From Bacteroidia bacterium (GTDB lineage: Bacteria > Bacteroidota > Bacteroidia > Flavobacteriales > Flavobacteriaceae): 22,466 bases of DNA. The notes beneath the pieces were generated by a model, which saw only the letters and a list, made by a program, of their open reading frames with translations, had not been told where the DNA came from and searched no databases. Both the position numbers and the translations under genes were made by a program. Each line of letters begins with the position of its first letter. The stretch's first letter is position 1. Shown here piece after piece: positions 22,369 through 22,466 of this stretch. The DNA lies in NCBI GenBank assembly GCA_030431085.1, contig JAUIJW010000013.1, forward strand, positions 1-22,466. The letters are read 5' to 3'.

Positions 22369-22466
22369 CTAAATATAACAAAAGAGTTGATATGAAATTC
22401 TCGGCACACTTAAAAACTCATAATCGATAAGTTCACTCTTATATTATTCGAAATCAATTTTGTTTT
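22369..22466. other. Window-edge sequence upstream of the gene remnant, no gene recognised
   Basis: AT-rich bases with stops in every frame I translated. A 12-codon frame on the plus strand (from ATG 22392) and a 22-codon stretch on the minus strand have no recognisable content. Too short to decide whether it belongs to an inserted element. Confidence 0.4.

Overview
The window looks like ordinary chromosome from a member of the Flavobacteriaceae (phylum Bacteroidota). The DNA is AT-rich and ten genes are preceded by an exact TAnnTTTG, the -7 element of the Bacteroidota housekeeping sigma factor. The proteins are also typical of the group: an M1 peptidase with a GGMEY motif, an S8 lipoprotein protease, a fused PlsC-like/GNAT-like acyltransferase and a TM2-domain protein. 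I found no phage, insertion sequence, CRISPR array or defence island.

Layout. 1-4236 (minus strand): an M1 metallopeptidase cut by the left edge, then a metallo-beta-lactamase-fold hydrolase followed by a subtilisin-like lipoprotein. 4333-4403: tRNA-Cys with its own promoter and terminator. 4552-8696: a CX5R phosphatase, a GT83/ArnT-type glycosyltransferase, a polyprenyl-phosphate glycosyltransferase (GT2) and a PF03706-type membrane protein, a plausible lipid-linked glycosylation set. 8705-10084 (minus): fbp and folB. 10186-13757 (plus): GNAT acetyltransferase, aspartate kinase and an OlsF/GlsF-type aminolipid synthase in one tight operon. 13759-14187 (minus): TM2 protein. 14304-19382: glycerol 3-phosphate metabolism, with gpsA converging on a glpK / unknown / FMN-split-barrel / glpD operon. 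19461-21278 (minus): fabD, an enoyl-CoA hydratase-family gene and an easily missed 58-residue membrane protein whose start overlaps the upstream stop. 21455-22144: queuosine precursor transporter. 22210-22368 (minus): the broken 3' end of a DUF2797-like gene.

How the genes work together. GlpK makes glycerol 3-phosphate, GlpD oxidises it to dihydroxyacetone phosphate, and GpsA runs the reverse, biosynthetic direction; FBPase can carry the triose phosphates into gluconeogenesis. GpsA, FabD and the OlsF/GlsF-like protein all feed membrane lipid synthesis. The 4.5-8.7 kb set may add a sugar or similar group to a surface lipid or glycan; its substrate cannot be read from sequence.

Several starts given here are downstream of the longest open frame. 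The -7 boxes, which lie upstream of the chosen ATG but inside or downstream of the longer frame's start, decide GT83, GT2, TM2 and gpsA. All four convergent gene junctions are nearly gapless or overlap. I see no convincing candidate for an entirely new system; the glycosylation set, the aminolipid operon, the coupled 58-residue protein and the non-ATG starts in the glycerol operon are the points most worth checking.
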